DNA of 64,000 bases from a bacterium (GCA_016931965.1 JAFGDT010000058.1:1-64000); one strand, 5' to 3'. Counted from the first letter of the stretch, positions 26,791 through 36,595 are shown. Notes: generated from the sequence alone by a model not told the origin. A program made the numbers and translations.

Positions 26791-27207
26791 ATGAGCCCTA
26801 TTACACGTTTCGGTATTTCTATGGATAGCAAACTTTTAAATCGATTCGATAAACTTATATCCGAACAGGGTTACTCGAATCGGTCGGAAGCATTCCGAGA
26901 CCTGGTCAGAGATCGTCTTGTGAAGGAAGAGTGGGAAAGTGAAGAATTGGAAACGGTCGGTACCATTACGATTATCTATGATCATCATAAACGGGAACTT
27001 GCCGAAACGATCATCGATCATCAACATCATCGGTATGATTCCATCATTTCGACCCTGCATGTTCACCTGGATGTTCACAACTGTCTGGAGGTGCTTGCTG
27101 TCAAAGGAAAAGCGAAAGATATTAAAAAGATCGCAGACGAATTGATCAGCACCAAAGGAGTCAAACACGGTAAGCTGGTGATGACCTCAACAGGAGAAAA
27201 TCTATAA
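26791..27207 (+). CDS. nikR: Nickel-responsive regulator NikR
   Basis: A 138-residue transcription factor of normal NikR length. Residues 1-45 form a ribbon-helix-helix DNA-binding domain ([19 protein letters not shown], then [13 protein letters not shown]). The C-terminal ACT-like domain carries all four high-affinity nickel ligands: H79, H90 and H92 in LHVH, and C98 in NCLEV, with the same spacing as in E. coli (76, 87, 89, 95). It represses nickel uptake genes when nickel is bound. ATG at 26791 has a GGAGG ribosome site. No nickel transporter or nickel enzyme gene is in the window. Confidence 0.93.
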   Translation: MSPITRFGISMDSKLLNRFDKLISEQGYSNRSEAFRDLVRDRLVKEEWESEELETVGTITIIYDHHKRELAETIIDHQHHRYDSIISTLHVHLDVHNCLEVLAVKGKAKDIKKIADELISTKGVKHGKLVMTSTGENL

Positions 27208-27228
27208 AAGTGGGATTTTATGGGCGGT

Positions 27229-27936
27229 TTATTTTTTAAATTGAATGGTTAATCCTTTTTGATTGATTGTATCAAGCAATGCATAAATAAATAGAATCAC
27301 ACCGGACATCTCCAGTGTTTCTTCAACCGTCACAATCATGGTGTAATTAAAATTGAGAGGGCCGAATGTATTTCTATACAAGATTGTAATCAGTTCGATT
27401 CCAATAACTCCTGAAAAACAGATGAGAGCTGCCAGGAAAAATAAATGTTTTGTTCTTTTAGGTAATTGTAGAAAAAATCGAAAATTATTTAGAACCAAGA
27501 TAATGCTGAAAATGGTTCCGGGAACAATCCAGGTGGAAAAGAAAAATTTCCTCCATCCCACCAATTCTTTCCAACCAAATATATTACGTATGGCCATGTT
27601 CAGCCTTTCGTGTAAACAGATCGCTTCGTCAATTGAGAAAAATAAGAATAGAGCAGCTAAAAAGATCCAATGTCTTCTGAAATGATCCTCTCCTTTTTCC
27701 TCTGAAAATGCAATTAAACCTAATAAAAAAGCCGCCATTCCAAGAAGAAATGAGGAAAAATAGGTCGGTATATTGTATTCATCCTCAAGATAAAACATGG
27801 GTGGAAGACCCAGGGATCTGGGATGATCGATTATAAAAACGGAAAACTGTCCTGCGATACTGGCAATGATTAGCAGGAGTTCAATCCCTATGAGAATTTG
27901 TACAATTCTTGTCGGAGGGATGGTTACGGTTTTCAA
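27229..27936 (-). CDS. Polytopic membrane protein of unknown function
   Basis: A 235-residue protein with about six membrane segments. A charged FFSIDEAICLHERLN motif (near residues 98-112), with acidic and histidine residues next to a helix end, is the only distinctive element; similar DEAxxxHE patterns occur in uncharacterised membrane proteins. Start is TTG at 27936 with an AAGGAAAA ribosome site. Convergent with nikR, from which it is separated by only 21 bases, and 181 bases downstream of the HAMP-PAS gene. No function can be assigned. Confidence 0.6.
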   Translation of the reverse strand: MKTVTIPPTRIVQILIGIELLLIIASIAGQFSVFIIDHPRSLGLPPMFYLEDEYNIPTYFSSFLLGMAAFLLGLIAFSEEKGEDHFRRHWIFLAALFLFFSIDEAICLHERLNMAIRNIFGWKELVGWRKFFFSTWIVPGTIFSIILVLNNFRFFLQLPKRTKHLFFLAALICFSGVIGIELITILYRNTFGPLNFNYTMIVTVEETLEMSGVILFIYALLDTINQKGLTIQFKK

Positions 27937-28117
27937 TTGTCATTTTCCTTATTCTTAAATAACTCGGATGCTGTTCAATTGGAGCGTACTATTTTTTATG
28001 GTCACCTGCGATTATGTTTTTGTTGATTTTTTTTGCTTCATCCATGTGAAAGAGTATAATGAACTGATCCTACAATTACGAAAAAAAATTCTTGTGGATT
28101 TTTTATCTCGACATCAT

Positions 28118-29371
28118 TTATTTTACAACAATAAGAATGCTATCCAGTTTTCCGGTACTTCCTGTAATGGGCATCATGGAAATTGTTTTTTTCCGTATCT
28201 GCATTTTGTTTAACTTCAGACTGGTTTCCGACTTGCCTTTCTCATCGATATGCTCCAATAGATCTGCCAAGGGTTGCCATAATGGAGACACTGTTTTTAT
28301 GAATTTACCGATGATATTTTCTCTGAGTGAAAAAATGTTTTTTGCCTTATCATTCAAGTACAAAATTTGGTGTTCAGGTGAGAGTATGATCACACCTTCA
28401 TTGATCTCTTCCAATACACGATGAAAATTCCTTTGAATCTCATTGATTTTTACTGTTTTTAATTTATTGAAAAGTTGGAGCTGATGGATTGCTTTTTCAA
28501 ATGAGCGGGAAAGATCTCCCACTTCGTCCTTGGCTTTTAGGTTGGGCAAACTGAACTCCGATTCACCTCTGCTGATCGCTTCGAGTGCTTTTGAAATTCT
28601 TTTGTAGGGGAGAAAAATTTTTAAAGGAAGGTAAATGATCATATAAACGAGTATGATGATGGTGATCAACAGAATCATCAATGTATTCCTCTGTGCAATC
28701 ACACCGTATTGTATTCCGGCCTCACTGTTTTCTGATAGCGTTTCCTTTGCCCCCGTTGTCATTTCCTGAGCCAATGCGAGAATGTGATCGGCATTTTCTT
28801 TTAATTCGGAAAACAATCTCACTTTATCGGCTGACAAATTTGTGGAAACCCCGAGAAGCAATACATTGATATCGGAGGTCAACTCGGGCAAGTCCTCCAT
28901 ACTGAGTCTGCGTTCCTGAACAAGCTGACGCAACTCTTCCTGATAGTTGAATACCTGCTGTTGAAGCCTGTTCAAAGTACGTGGATCTTCCTGAAACGTC
29001 TTGATGAGCGTTTCGATATTTTGACTATATCGATCTAAGTAGGTATCGATGGAATCCAACTGCTGTGCATAGAGAGAGGTTATTGTTCGTGCGTGGTCTA
29101 CAAGTGTTTGAATTTCTTCAATAATTTTTCTTGTCCGGTCGATATAGACTGAGTCAGAGTAGATGATAAAATTCTTTTCTTCCCTTCTGGCATCCAGTAT
29201 GTCAATTGAAATGGTTTCACCCAATTCTATTATTTTTGCATCTGTGAAGGCAACCTGATCCAACTTTTTGACCATTCGATTCATATAAATGAGTATGAGA
29301 AAAGAAGTGCCCAGGGAGATCAATGCGATCCCGATAAGGGTAAGGCGTATTTTGGATTTGCCTGACAGCAT
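28118..29371 (-). CDS. HAMP-PAS membrane sensor lacking an output domain
   Basis: A 417-residue protein: membrane helix (8-29), a long helical extracytoplasmic sensor (30-225, four-helix-bundle type), a second membrane helix (about 228-250), a HAMP linker (about 252-305, with KAKDEVGDLSRSF) and a PAS domain (about 318-417, with INEGVIILSPEHQILYLND). It ends there; there is no HisKA, ATPase, GGDEF or methyl-accepting domain, and no downstream frame supplies one. It directly abuts the ktrA stop codon, so it belongs to the potassium-uptake operon. It may signal through a partner kinase or act on the Ktr complex; this is inference. Confidence 0.8.
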   Translation of the reverse strand: MLSGKSKIRLTLIGIALISLGTSFLILIYMNRMVKKLDQVAFTDAKIIELGETISIDILDARREEKNFIIYSDSVYIDRTRKIIEEIQTLVDHARTITSLYAQQLDSIDTYLDRYSQNIETLIKTFQEDPRTLNRLQQQVFNYQEELRQLVQERRLSMEDLPELTSDINVLLLGVSTNLSADKVRLFSELKENADHILALAQEMTTGAKETLSENSEAGIQYGVIAQRNTLMILLITIIILVYMIIYLPLKIFLPYKRISKALEAISRGESEFSLPNLKAKDEVGDLSRSFEKAIHQLQLFNKLKTVKINEIQRNFHRVLEEINEGVIILSPEHQILYLNDKAKNIFSLRENIIGKFIKTVSPLWQPLADLLEHIDEKGKSETSLKLNKMQIRKKTISMMPITGSTGKLDSILIVVK

Positions 29372-30067
29372 TTACTTTACCTCTTTTGCGAAAGTCATTT
29401 TTTCAATATCGGCTTCGGATCCGACAATGACGAGAATATCGCCCTCTTCGATTTTGTCATCCGGTCCAGGAAGATCATTCATTTCAACGATTTGCGATAC
29501 TTTACCTTCATCATCAATTTTGGTTATTTTCTTTTGGATTGCAATGATGTTGACACCGAATTGGTTGCGTATGTTGAGTTCTTTCAACGTTTTCCCGACG
29601 AATCCCTTTTGCGCCTCTATTTCAACCAGGTTGTGATCCGTAGACAGTGTAATCTTTTCATGAATGCCGGGTGCCAATAATTTTTTTGCTACCTCCTCCC
29701 CCATTTTTTCCTCAATGATAATTACCTGATCCGCTCCAACAAGTTTGAGAACGCGGGCATAAAGCGAATTGGCCGCCCTTGCGATGATCGGATAGATACC
29801 CATGCTTTTCAAGATGACGGTGGTCAATATCGCTTCTTCCTGTGAATCACCCAGTGCCAATACCGCGGCATCCACATTCTCAATGTGGGCGGCTTTCATC
29901 GCGGTCTCGTCTGTAGAGTCCAGTATGAGAGAGACGGTGGTGATATCTTTCACAGACTCTACTTTTTCCTTGTCTTGGTCGATGGCAATGACTTCAGCAC
30001 CGAATTTTGTCAGTGTTTGAATGACTTTCATTCCGAATGTACCGAGACCGATAACGACATACTGCAT
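29372..30067 (-). CDS. ktrA: Ktr potassium uptake regulatory subunit (RCK protein)
   Basis: A 231-residue RCK protein. The N-terminal Rossmann domain has GLGTFG (7-12) and the acid IAID at the end of strand 2, which bind NAD(H) or adenine nucleotides. The C-terminal RCK_C domain (about 145-225) ends with GDILVIVGSEADIEKM. A ring of these controls the membrane pore subunit. The length fits KtrA rather than the double-length TrkA. AGGAGG precedes the ATG; ktrB lies 11 bases upstream. Confidence 0.92.
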   Translation of the reverse strand: MQYVVIGLGTFGMKVIQTLTKFGAEVIAIDQDKEKVESVKDITTVSLILDSTDETAMKAAHIENVDAAVLALGDSQEEAILTTVILKSMGIYPIIARAANSLYARVLKLVGADQVIIIEEKMGEEVAKKLLAPGIHEKITLSTDHNLVEIEAQKGFVGKTLKELNIRNQFGVNIIAIQKKITKIDDEGKVSQIVEMNDLPGPDDKIEEGDILVIVGSEADIEKMTFAKEVK

Positions 30068-30078
30068 AGCGCCTCCTG

Positions 30079-31827
30079 TTATCCAATAAGGATTCTCGTT
30101 TCAGGATATTCAATCTTTTCTTTCATGATTTCCTTGGTTAAGGCCAGACCCATGGTCAAGGGGCCGATTCTCCCGATGTACATCAGTAAGGTGATTAAGA
30201 GTTTCCCCTGAACCGTCAATTCTGGAGTGATCCCTGTAGAGAGCCCCACCGTTCCAAATGCAGATATGGTCTCAAATAATAATGAAAGGTAGGGTTTGTC
30301 CTCAGTAAAGAGAAGCAGGAGAAAAATAACCAAGACCAATATCAGAGCGCTGACGAGTAAGGCCAGGGCTTTGATGATGCCCGCTGCAGGGATTGTTTTT
30401 CTGTCCGCTTTAACGGATCCCTCTCCTTTGAAAACACTTCTTACCGAAAGCAGAAGAACAGCGAAGGTCGTTGTTTTAATTCCCCCGCCGGTCGATCCCG
30501 GTGAAGCACCGATGAACATGAAGAAAATCATGATCGTAAGTGTCACATTCGTCAACGATTCGATAGGCAAGGTATTGAAACCGGCTGTTCGTGTCGTGAC
30601 CGATTGAAAAAGGGATGCCCATAACTTAGCTGGAATGGAGTATTTGAGGAGAATACCGTCAAACTCGAAAAAGAAAACCGCCAAGAATCCAATTCCGATA
30701 AGAAAAAATGATGTGATGAGCACTGTTTTTGTATGGGTTGAAAGCGCCCTTTTTGACCGTGTTGGTAAATGGGCAATCTCATGAATGGTAATAAAACCGA
30801 TTCCTCCCACGATAATTAAAAACATCATGATGATGTTGGTGATGGGATCGGATACGAACCGAGAAAGCGAATCGGAAAAGAGGGAAAAGCCAGCATTGCA
30901 GAATGCGGATATAGAATGGAAAATACTCAGATAGATGCATTTTAATGGATCATTGAAAACAAAAATCCATCGTGCAAATAACAAGAGGATTCCAAGACAT
31001 TCGATAATCAAGGTCATTTTAAAAATATAGAATATCATATTGTAGATATTGCGTTCCTCCTCGAACATTTCTTGTACGATTCTTCTCTGTCCAAAACTGA
31101 AACGTCCAACAATCAAAGCCAAAAAGGCTGAGTAGGTCATGATACCCAAACCCCCGAGCTGAATGAGAACCAGAATCACGATTTGGCCGAAAGAGCTGAA
31201 ATAGTTGGGCGTGTCCTGTACAATCAATCCTGTGACACAGGTGGCGGATGTCGAAGTAAACAATGCATCCACAAAACTGGCACCATTCCCATCAGCAGTG
31301 GCCGATGGAAACGTCAATAGAATGGTTCCAACAAGGATGGTTCCCACAAAACTGATCGCAACAATTTGTGCCGTATTCAATCTGACATTGTGAAGGAGAT
31401 TTGAGAATTTTCGCGTTCGGGTAAATGTTTTTATGAAAATGATGAGATAGCGGATCATGATCAGGCCTGCCCCGCTTCGTAAAGAGATCAATCTGAGTAT
31501 GAGCGGTGCAAAAACCAGAATATCGAGCCAGTTATCTTTAAAATATAAACTTTTTGGATAGGTATAGTAAAACATCAAACCGGCATCCAAAAGAAAACAG
31601 AGAAAGACCGTATAATCGAGAATTGATGAAAAAGTGATGAGGAATCCGGGAAGTTGCCATCGAAGACCCGATTCTAGAACAAGAAACAGAATGGCCAGCA
31701 ATGCAAGAAGATAGATCCATTTTCGCAAGCGCATAATCCACGAAGGGATCTCTTTCCCCGTTTTAATTACCCGGGCTTTTTTCCCGTGTATGATCTGCTT
31801 CAATATGATTTTTGGTTTTAGTGGCAT
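30079..31827 (-). CDS. ktrB: Ktr/Trk potassium transporter membrane subunit
   Basis: A 582-residue TrkH/KtrB-family pore protein with about ten to twelve membrane segments. Four M-P-M units are recognisable with selectivity loops such as STSATCVTGL (near 190), SAFCNAGFS and SVTTRTAGFN, and GASPGSTGGGIKTTT near residue 445. It imports K+ (often with Na+). An N-terminal extension of about 140 residues carries extra hydrophobic segments before the first pore unit, longer than in classic KtrB. It precedes ktrA by 11 bases. The start codon has a weak ribosome site. Confidence 0.92.
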   Translation of the reverse strand: MPLKPKIILKQIIHGKKARVIKTGKEIPSWIMRLRKWIYLLALLAILFLVLESGLRWQLPGFLITFSSILDYTVFLCFLLDAGLMFYYTYPKSLYFKDNWLDILVFAPLILRLISLRSGAGLIMIRYLIIFIKTFTRTRKFSNLLHNVRLNTAQIVAISFVGTILVGTILLTFPSATADGNGASFVDALFTSTSATCVTGLIVQDTPNYFSSFGQIVILVLIQLGGLGIMTYSAFLALIVGRFSFGQRRIVQEMFEEERNIYNMIFYIFKMTLIIECLGILLLFARWIFVFNDPLKCIYLSIFHSISAFCNAGFSLFSDSLSRFVSDPITNIIMMFLIIVGGIGFITIHEIAHLPTRSKRALSTHTKTVLITSFFLIGIGFLAVFFFEFDGILLKYSIPAKLWASLFQSVTTRTAGFNTLPIESLTNVTLTIMIFFMFIGASPGSTGGGIKTTTFAVLLLSVRSVFKGEGSVKADRKTIPAAGIIKALALLVSALILVLVIFLLLLFTEDKPYLSLLFETISAFGTVGLSTGITPELTVQGKLLITLLMYIGRIGPLTMGLALTKEIMKEKIEYPETRILIG

Positions 31828-31948
31828 GATTTCATGAATATTTTATCACTGTGGTGTCCCACTATCTTTGGCATCAAATTATAGAATGGATATCACAAAA
31901 GGATCATTTCATCATTTGAATTGGTTGGTTTGCATCATTTTTCAGCGG

Positions 31949-34270
31949 TCATTTTTCCAAACTTACCTGGATCGCCTTCTCTGGTTTAACCGCTTGTTTT
32001 GGAATCATGTCTTTATAGATCATTCGATACATCAGATGAAGAGCGGCCAGCCATGTTAAGGTTGATTCAGCTCCCTGGTTCATATTGACGCCGCCTCTCT
32101 GGATTCCATCATAGCAACCCCCTGTTCTGAAATCGTAGAGATATTCATGGATGTCGTTTTTGCCCAGAAACCAGGCAAAAGCCCGATCCAATTCCTTTCG
32201 CCATCGGTTTTCATTGTCTATCTGACAAGCTTGAGCACAGGCTTCCATGATGGACAAAATTTCAACGGGCTGCTGATCGTACTGTGGCTTGACCCCTCCT
32301 TTTCTATACCAGCCGTTGTTCCCAATCAGAGAAAGGTGCTTATTATCGGGAGATGTCTGGATCTTGATGATCCAATCCAGGGATTCCAATCCGTGTTTTA
32401 TCATTTTTTCATCATTCATATATTCGCCTGCAGCAATCAGTGCCTGAGACATCCTCGCGTTGGCATAGGTCACAATATTTTCAAACCAGAGCCAATCTCC
32501 ATCACAATTATGAAGATATAGGTTTAATAGCCTTTCCCCCAGATCAACCACAACACTCCTTGTTTCAGTGTCACCTCCGAAACGGGTGAGATAATATAAA
32601 GAACCCAGTATTGTGTATGACCATGCCCTTGGAGAGTTGAAATGAAGAGAGGATTTCAAACTTTGTTTAAACAATTGGTTTGCCAGACTTAAAACAGCAT
32701 CGCTGGGTGCTGCCCAAATGGTATAACCCAAGCTCCAGAGCACCCGCCCGTGACTGTCTTCCGAACCCACTTCGTCCAACCATTTCCGGCTGTATGACAT
32801 GAAATTGTGGAATCGCTGGATGTTCGGATTCAGAGCATGGTTGATGAAGGCTAAATAAGTATGAAGTAGTTTCAATACGTGTTCTTCCTGAAACATTTCA
32901 TAATGCATGGCCGTGACCATCAAAGCACGCGCATTGTCATCAGTTGAATAACCATCTCCTCGACTGGGTGTGCGATATACAGCATGCTGAATAATGCCTG
33001 TATCATCTGTCAGGAGCTGCAAATGTTTTAGTTTGATCTCGGGAAGAACCGGTTGACCGATAGTCTCCTGACGTTTCTGTTTGATAATTTTTCTTCTTCC
33101 ATATTCGGTCACGGATTTTTCAAAAACAGTATCATACCGGTTGGCCACCTCCTGCCAAATCATTCGTCGTCCAAATTGATATGCATCTTTACGCATCCTG
33201 TTACATTTCGACTCGTTGGTAAGTAATTCCATTATTTTTTCAGTCAATTCCTGACTGTTTTGAAAGGGTACGAGTATCCCCCGGTTCTCTTTGAGAAGTT
33301 CTTCAGCATACCAATAGGGTGTCGAAATGATGGCCTTTCCACATGCCAGAGCATATGCCAGAGTACCCGAAGAAATTTGTTCTCGGCCAAGATACGGTGT
33401 GATATAAATATCTGTGGCGACCAAAAACTGGATTAGCCGCTCCAGTGAAACAAATCGGTTGTGAAAAACAACGTTGTTTTGAAGACCGAGTTCTTCAACC
33501 CGGCGTTCCAGGGAAATACGGTATTTCTCGCCATAGTGCCGTTTGACATTAGGGTGTGTGGTTCCTAAAACCATATAGAGCACATCGGGAAAATCCTTCA
33601 CGACCCGGGGCAGAGCATCAATGACATATTCGATGCCCTTATTGGGATTGAGGAGCCCAAAAGTAAGCAACACCCGACGGTCTTCTGCTTGGAAATTGTC
33701 CTTATAATATGATGTATCGAGAAAAGGCACATCAGGTGCGCCATGCGGTATCATAATCATGTTTTTCTTAGAAATTTGATAGACACGTGTCAGTATTTCA
33801 ATTGCTTTTTCGGCCAATACAATGACAATATTCGAACGAGTAACAATCTCTTGTAAAGTCTCTTTTTGACTTTCTGAAGGTTCGTTTAAAACGGTGTGGA
33901 GTGTGGTCACAACAGGTTTTTCCAGCTTATCCAGAAGGTATAGGATGTGATTTCCATCGTTGCCGCCAAAAATACCATACTCATGCTGAAGGCTGACCAC
34001 ATCCACAGGAGAGAGATTCAAGAATTCTGCCGCCTCCCGATAATCACTTTTATACTGGTCTCGAATGACAAAATTCACTTCTGCAGGATAATCGTACCCC
34101 TCAGGAATATCATTCATTGCAATGACCTGGAAGTGGTTTTCCCTGTTTGTGCCAGTTTCCGAGAGATGTTCCAAGCTCTGAATAAGGTCATTCGTATATG
34201 TACCGATCCCACATTTCCGTGGTGGATAAGTCGAGATGAATGCAGCACTTAATGTATTTATTTTTTTCAT
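31949..34270 (-). CDS. GT4 glycosyltransferase fused to helical toroid domain
   Basis: ATG at 34270 has an AAAGG ribosome site and avoids overlap with the upstream gene, giving 773 residues. Residues 1-390 are a GT-B glycosyltransferase: STYPPRKCGIGTYTNDL (N-domain glycine loop), QHEYGIFGG, TFGLLNPNKGIEYVIDALP and SSGTLAYALACGKAIIST near the sugar-nucleotide site. Residues 430-773 are a helical domain opening DTGIIQHAVYRTP and GYSTDDNARALM, resembling an (alpha/alpha)6 toroid. That domain is found in uncharacterised proteins near GH130 genes as far as I recall. It is the last gene of a four-gene overlapping operon. The acceptor is unknown. Confidence 0.8.
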   Translation of the reverse strand: MKKINTLSAAFISTYPPRKCGIGTYTNDLIQSLEHLSETGTNRENHFQVIAMNDIPEGYDYPAEVNFVIRDQYKSDYREAAEFLNLSPVDVVSLQHEYGIFGGNDGNHILYLLDKLEKPVVTTLHTVLNEPSESQKETLQEIVTRSNIVIVLAEKAIEILTRVYQISKKNMIMIPHGAPDVPFLDTSYYKDNFQAEDRRVLLTFGLLNPNKGIEYVIDALPRVVKDFPDVLYMVLGTTHPNVKRHYGEKYRISLERRVEELGLQNNVVFHNRFVSLERLIQFLVATDIYITPYLGREQISSGTLAYALACGKAIISTPYWYAEELLKENRGILVPFQNSQELTEKIMELLTNESKCNRMRKDAYQFGRRMIWQEVANRYDTVFEKSVTEYGRRKIIKQKRQETIGQPVLPEIKLKHLQLLTDDTGIIQHAVYRTPSRGDGYSTDDNARALMVTAMHYEMFQEEHVLKLLHTYLAFINHALNPNIQRFHNFMSYSRKWLDEVGSEDSHGRVLWSLGYTIWAAPSDAVLSLANQLFKQSLKSSLHFNSPRAWSYTILGSLYYLTRFGGDTETRSVVVDLGERLLNLYLHNCDGDWLWFENIVTYANARMSQALIAAGEYMNDEKMIKHGLESLDWIIKIQTSPDNKHLSLIGNNGWYRKGGVKPQYDQQPVEILSIMEACAQACQIDNENRWRKELDRAFAWFLGKNDIHEYLYDFRTGGCYDGIQRGGVNMNQGAESTLTWLAALHLMYRMIYKDMIPKQAVKPEKAIQVSLEK

Positions 34271-34272
34271 AA

Positions 34273-35481
34273 TCAACCTTTCACTTTCTCCTCTTGTTCG
34301 AAAAATAAGATTTTTCCTTTTTCCAAACAGATGGTAGCGTAGAGGTACATGGCTGCCGACCATGTCTGCCAATCCTGTCCGGACGGAGATGCGTTTTGAG
34401 CTTTGTGCCATTCATTAAATCCAAAGTCAAGTTCTTGATTTCGTGAATGCCGGACCAACTCTGTCAGTGAATATAATTTTTTTTCGGCCAGCTGTTTTTG
34501 ACCGGAAGCCAGTACAGCGACAATGTAAAATGCACAGATAAAGGGCCAAATACCCCCATTATGATATTCACCCGGTCTATTGTACATTTCATATCGAGGC
34601 CGCCAGTCCGGATCTGTGGATTGGATAAAGGGGAAAAGACAAGGCGGCAAATCACCTGAGAGCTTTCCTTTTTTACGCAATCCATCGCATTCCCTTTCAA
34701 TCCATTGAACCAGAGATTTGGATCGGGTTGGACTGGCAATGCCAGTCAGAATGGCCAGGCTGTTTCCCAATAGATCAAACCGTTCACTTCTGTGTACTTT
34801 ATAGGACCATATTGCATAATAGGGTTTATGCGGCATCACCAATCCCTCGTGAACGTGGCGGTGCTGGCGCTCGCCCCGCACGACAAATCGACTCATCAAT
34901 TCTTTGAGACGAGAGGCCTTTGTATCGTATCCAAAGAGTCGGAGAACCGCATAGTAAATGGTATTGATAAAGAGACCATACCCAAGAATCCATTGTTCAT
35001 CGCGCCAATCACTCGTGGGCAGTTGGGACAGGATAATTCGATCGTCGGGACTCTGATAATCCATCCAGATAAGGGCTTTTTGAACGGCTTCGTCTAAAAA
35101 ATGGATTTCTCCGGTTGCTTGACAGAAGAGGGCTGCAGCCAAAAGGAAAAGCGGTGTCGTGTCGCTGGCGCCCCGATCTTCTGGATCATGAACAAGCGAA
35201 GGAATATGACCATGCTCGGACTGATTTTTTGCCACGGTAATCAGGACCTGTCTCAACGTGCCGATAAGCTTTTCATTCCCTGAGGCCAAGATGCCGAGTG
35301 AGGCAATCATCCAATCCCGCGTATAGGGTTCGGGGTATCCCCAACCGGCTGTTCGTGGCAATCCCTGGTAGGGACCGCGACAATTATGAAGAAGCACATT
35401 CAAAGCGGCTGTTTTTGCCTCTTCAATTGGGACGTACCCGTTTTTCTTCAATTTAATTGATATCCAATCGTTTGGAAACAA
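34273..35481 (-). CDS. GH100/six-hairpin-type glycoside hydrolase
   Basis: A 402-residue protein with (alpha/alpha)6 hydrolase character. Segments PYTRDWMIASLG (near 51), RPGEYHNGGIWPF (near 301) and NEWHKAQNASPSGQDWQTWS (near 354) resemble the alkaline/neutral invertase family GH100 and related amylo-glucosidases, where the aspartate in RDW and the glutamate in the NEW region are plausible catalytic acids. No signal peptide, so the substrate is cytoplasmic. It overlaps the GT4 gene upstream by 29 bases and is 2 bases from the GT fusion downstream, placing it firmly in the glycoside operon. Sucrose or a similar glycoside is a guess. Confidence 0.7.
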   Translation of the reverse strand: MFPNDWISIKLKKNGYVPIEEAKTAALNVLLHNCRGPYQGLPRTAGWGYPEPYTRDWMIASLGILASGNEKLIGTLRQVLITVAKNQSEHGHIPSLVHDPEDRGASDTTPLFLLAAALFCQATGEIHFLDEAVQKALIWMDYQSPDDRIILSQLPTSDWRDEQWILGYGLFINTIYYAVLRLFGYDTKASRLKELMSRFVVRGERQHRHVHEGLVMPHKPYYAIWSYKVHRSERFDLLGNSLAILTGIASPTRSKSLVQWIERECDGLRKKGKLSGDLPPCLFPFIQSTDPDWRPRYEMYNRPGEYHNGGIWPFICAFYIVAVLASGQKQLAEKKLYSLTELVRHSRNQELDFGFNEWHKAQNASPSGQDWQTWSAAMYLYATICLEKGKILFFEQEEKVKG

Positions 35482-36595
35482 TATCTACAAATTTTTGAGC
35501 CACAATACGGTAGTCAAAAAGCTCTACAACCCGTTTGCGGCCTGCTTCTCCCATCTTTCGGCGCAGTTCGCTGTCCTGCATCAATTTCAGCAGATAGTCG
35601 GCAATGTCATAGATACTGGCCCGGTAATCAGCTGTTCGGGGTCTGGGAAAGAGAACTCTGTGTCCATTTTCATATCCCGATTCTTCTCCAACGATGGCCT
35701 CCCGCAGACGGATCTCCTGTGCGACACCAGCCAGGAATGCAGTTTCACTGTGTACCAGGGTATCCAGCATGGCCATGGCTTTGATCCCGATAACCGGCTT
35801 GCCGCAGCTTCCTGCTTCCACCTGGGGCATCCCGAATCCTTCCAAACGGGAAGGGGCTGCATAGATGTCACAGGCACCGATAAGGTAGGGCATGAAATTT
35901 CTTGAAATGATATTTGTTGTGTAAACCATATTTTTTTCAATGCCCAAATCGGTGGCCAGCTGGAGATCGGACAAATTTTGTGATACAGTACGGGGTTGCG
36001 GCCACACTTTGCACACATATTTCCAGTCCGGAACTTTGGAGTCGATCAAGCTCATTGCCTGCATGACTTCCTGTGCCCCTTTTGAGGCTGCGTCTCCCCC
36101 TACAGTCAGAATCATGATTTGATCGGGAGCCACACCGAGGGCTTCCCGTACGGCTGTGATTTTCCTGTCTGTCATATCCCGTGGACAAAATGCGTCGGTA
36201 TCGCACCCAACCGGAAGGATCTCAACGATTTCCTTTTTAATGCCATCCCTGATGTATGTGTCTCTTACCCATCTGGAAGTCACCAGTATAAGAGGAAGAT
36301 TGTTTAATACATCCGCATAATTGGCGATATACCCATCAGCCACGAGCCAGGGTATGGGCTGAATGCCGTATCGTTGGGGGTGGAGAATGAGATGGGGTGT
36401 GTGTCCCCAGTAACCTACACCCACAACCACATCCGGTTCAAACCAGCGGTAATACCATTCCTTTTCCTGGGCTGATTCAAAATGAACGGGGTGTACATCG
36501 ACACCCAGATGTTTCAATCCCTTGTAGAGCAGATCACCCTGCGTGGCCAAACCGCCTGGTGAAGGCGGATAATCGTACAATACCAATACTTTCAT
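35453..36595 (-). CDS. GT4 family glycosyltransferase
   Basis: A 380-residue GT-B fold glycosyltransferase. YPPSPGGLATQGDLLYKGL (9-27) is the N-domain glycine loop; ILTVGGDAASKGAQEVMQA opens the C-domain; IYAAPSRLEGFGMPQVEAGS (near 240) is the E-x7-E nucleotide-sugar motif. The reaction is transfer from an activated sugar to an unknown acceptor. It overlaps the PIG-L deacetylase gene by ATGA. A GT4-plus-PIG-L pair also occurs in bacillithiol and mycothiol synthesis (BshA/BshB), but the accompanying hydrolase and second transferase point to another glycoside. Confidence 0.85.
   Translation of the reverse strand: MKVLVLYDYPPSPGGLATQGDLLYKGLKHLGVDVHPVHFESAQEKEWYYRWFEPDVVVGVGYWGHTPHLILHPQRYGIQPIPWLVADGYIANYADVLNNLPLILVTSRWVRDTYIRDGIKKEIVEILPVGCDTDAFCPRDMTDRKITAVREALGVAPDQIMILTVGGDAASKGAQEVMQAMSLIDSKVPDWKYVCKVWPQPRTVSQNLSDLQLATDLGIEKNMVYTTNIISRNFMPYLIGACDIYAAPSRLEGFGMPQVEAGSCGKPVIGIKAMAMLDTLVHSETAFLAGVAQEIRLREAIVGEESGYENGHRVLFPRPRTADYRASIYDIADYLLKLMQDSELRRKMGEAGRKRVVELFDYRIVAQKFVDIVSKRLDIN

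Noticed and set aside
34270..34411. 47-residue N-terminal extension of the GT4-toroid protein
   Set aside because: It would overlap the GH100-like gene by about 140 bases; the ATG at 34270 has a ribosome site and starts directly before the glycosyltransferase domain.
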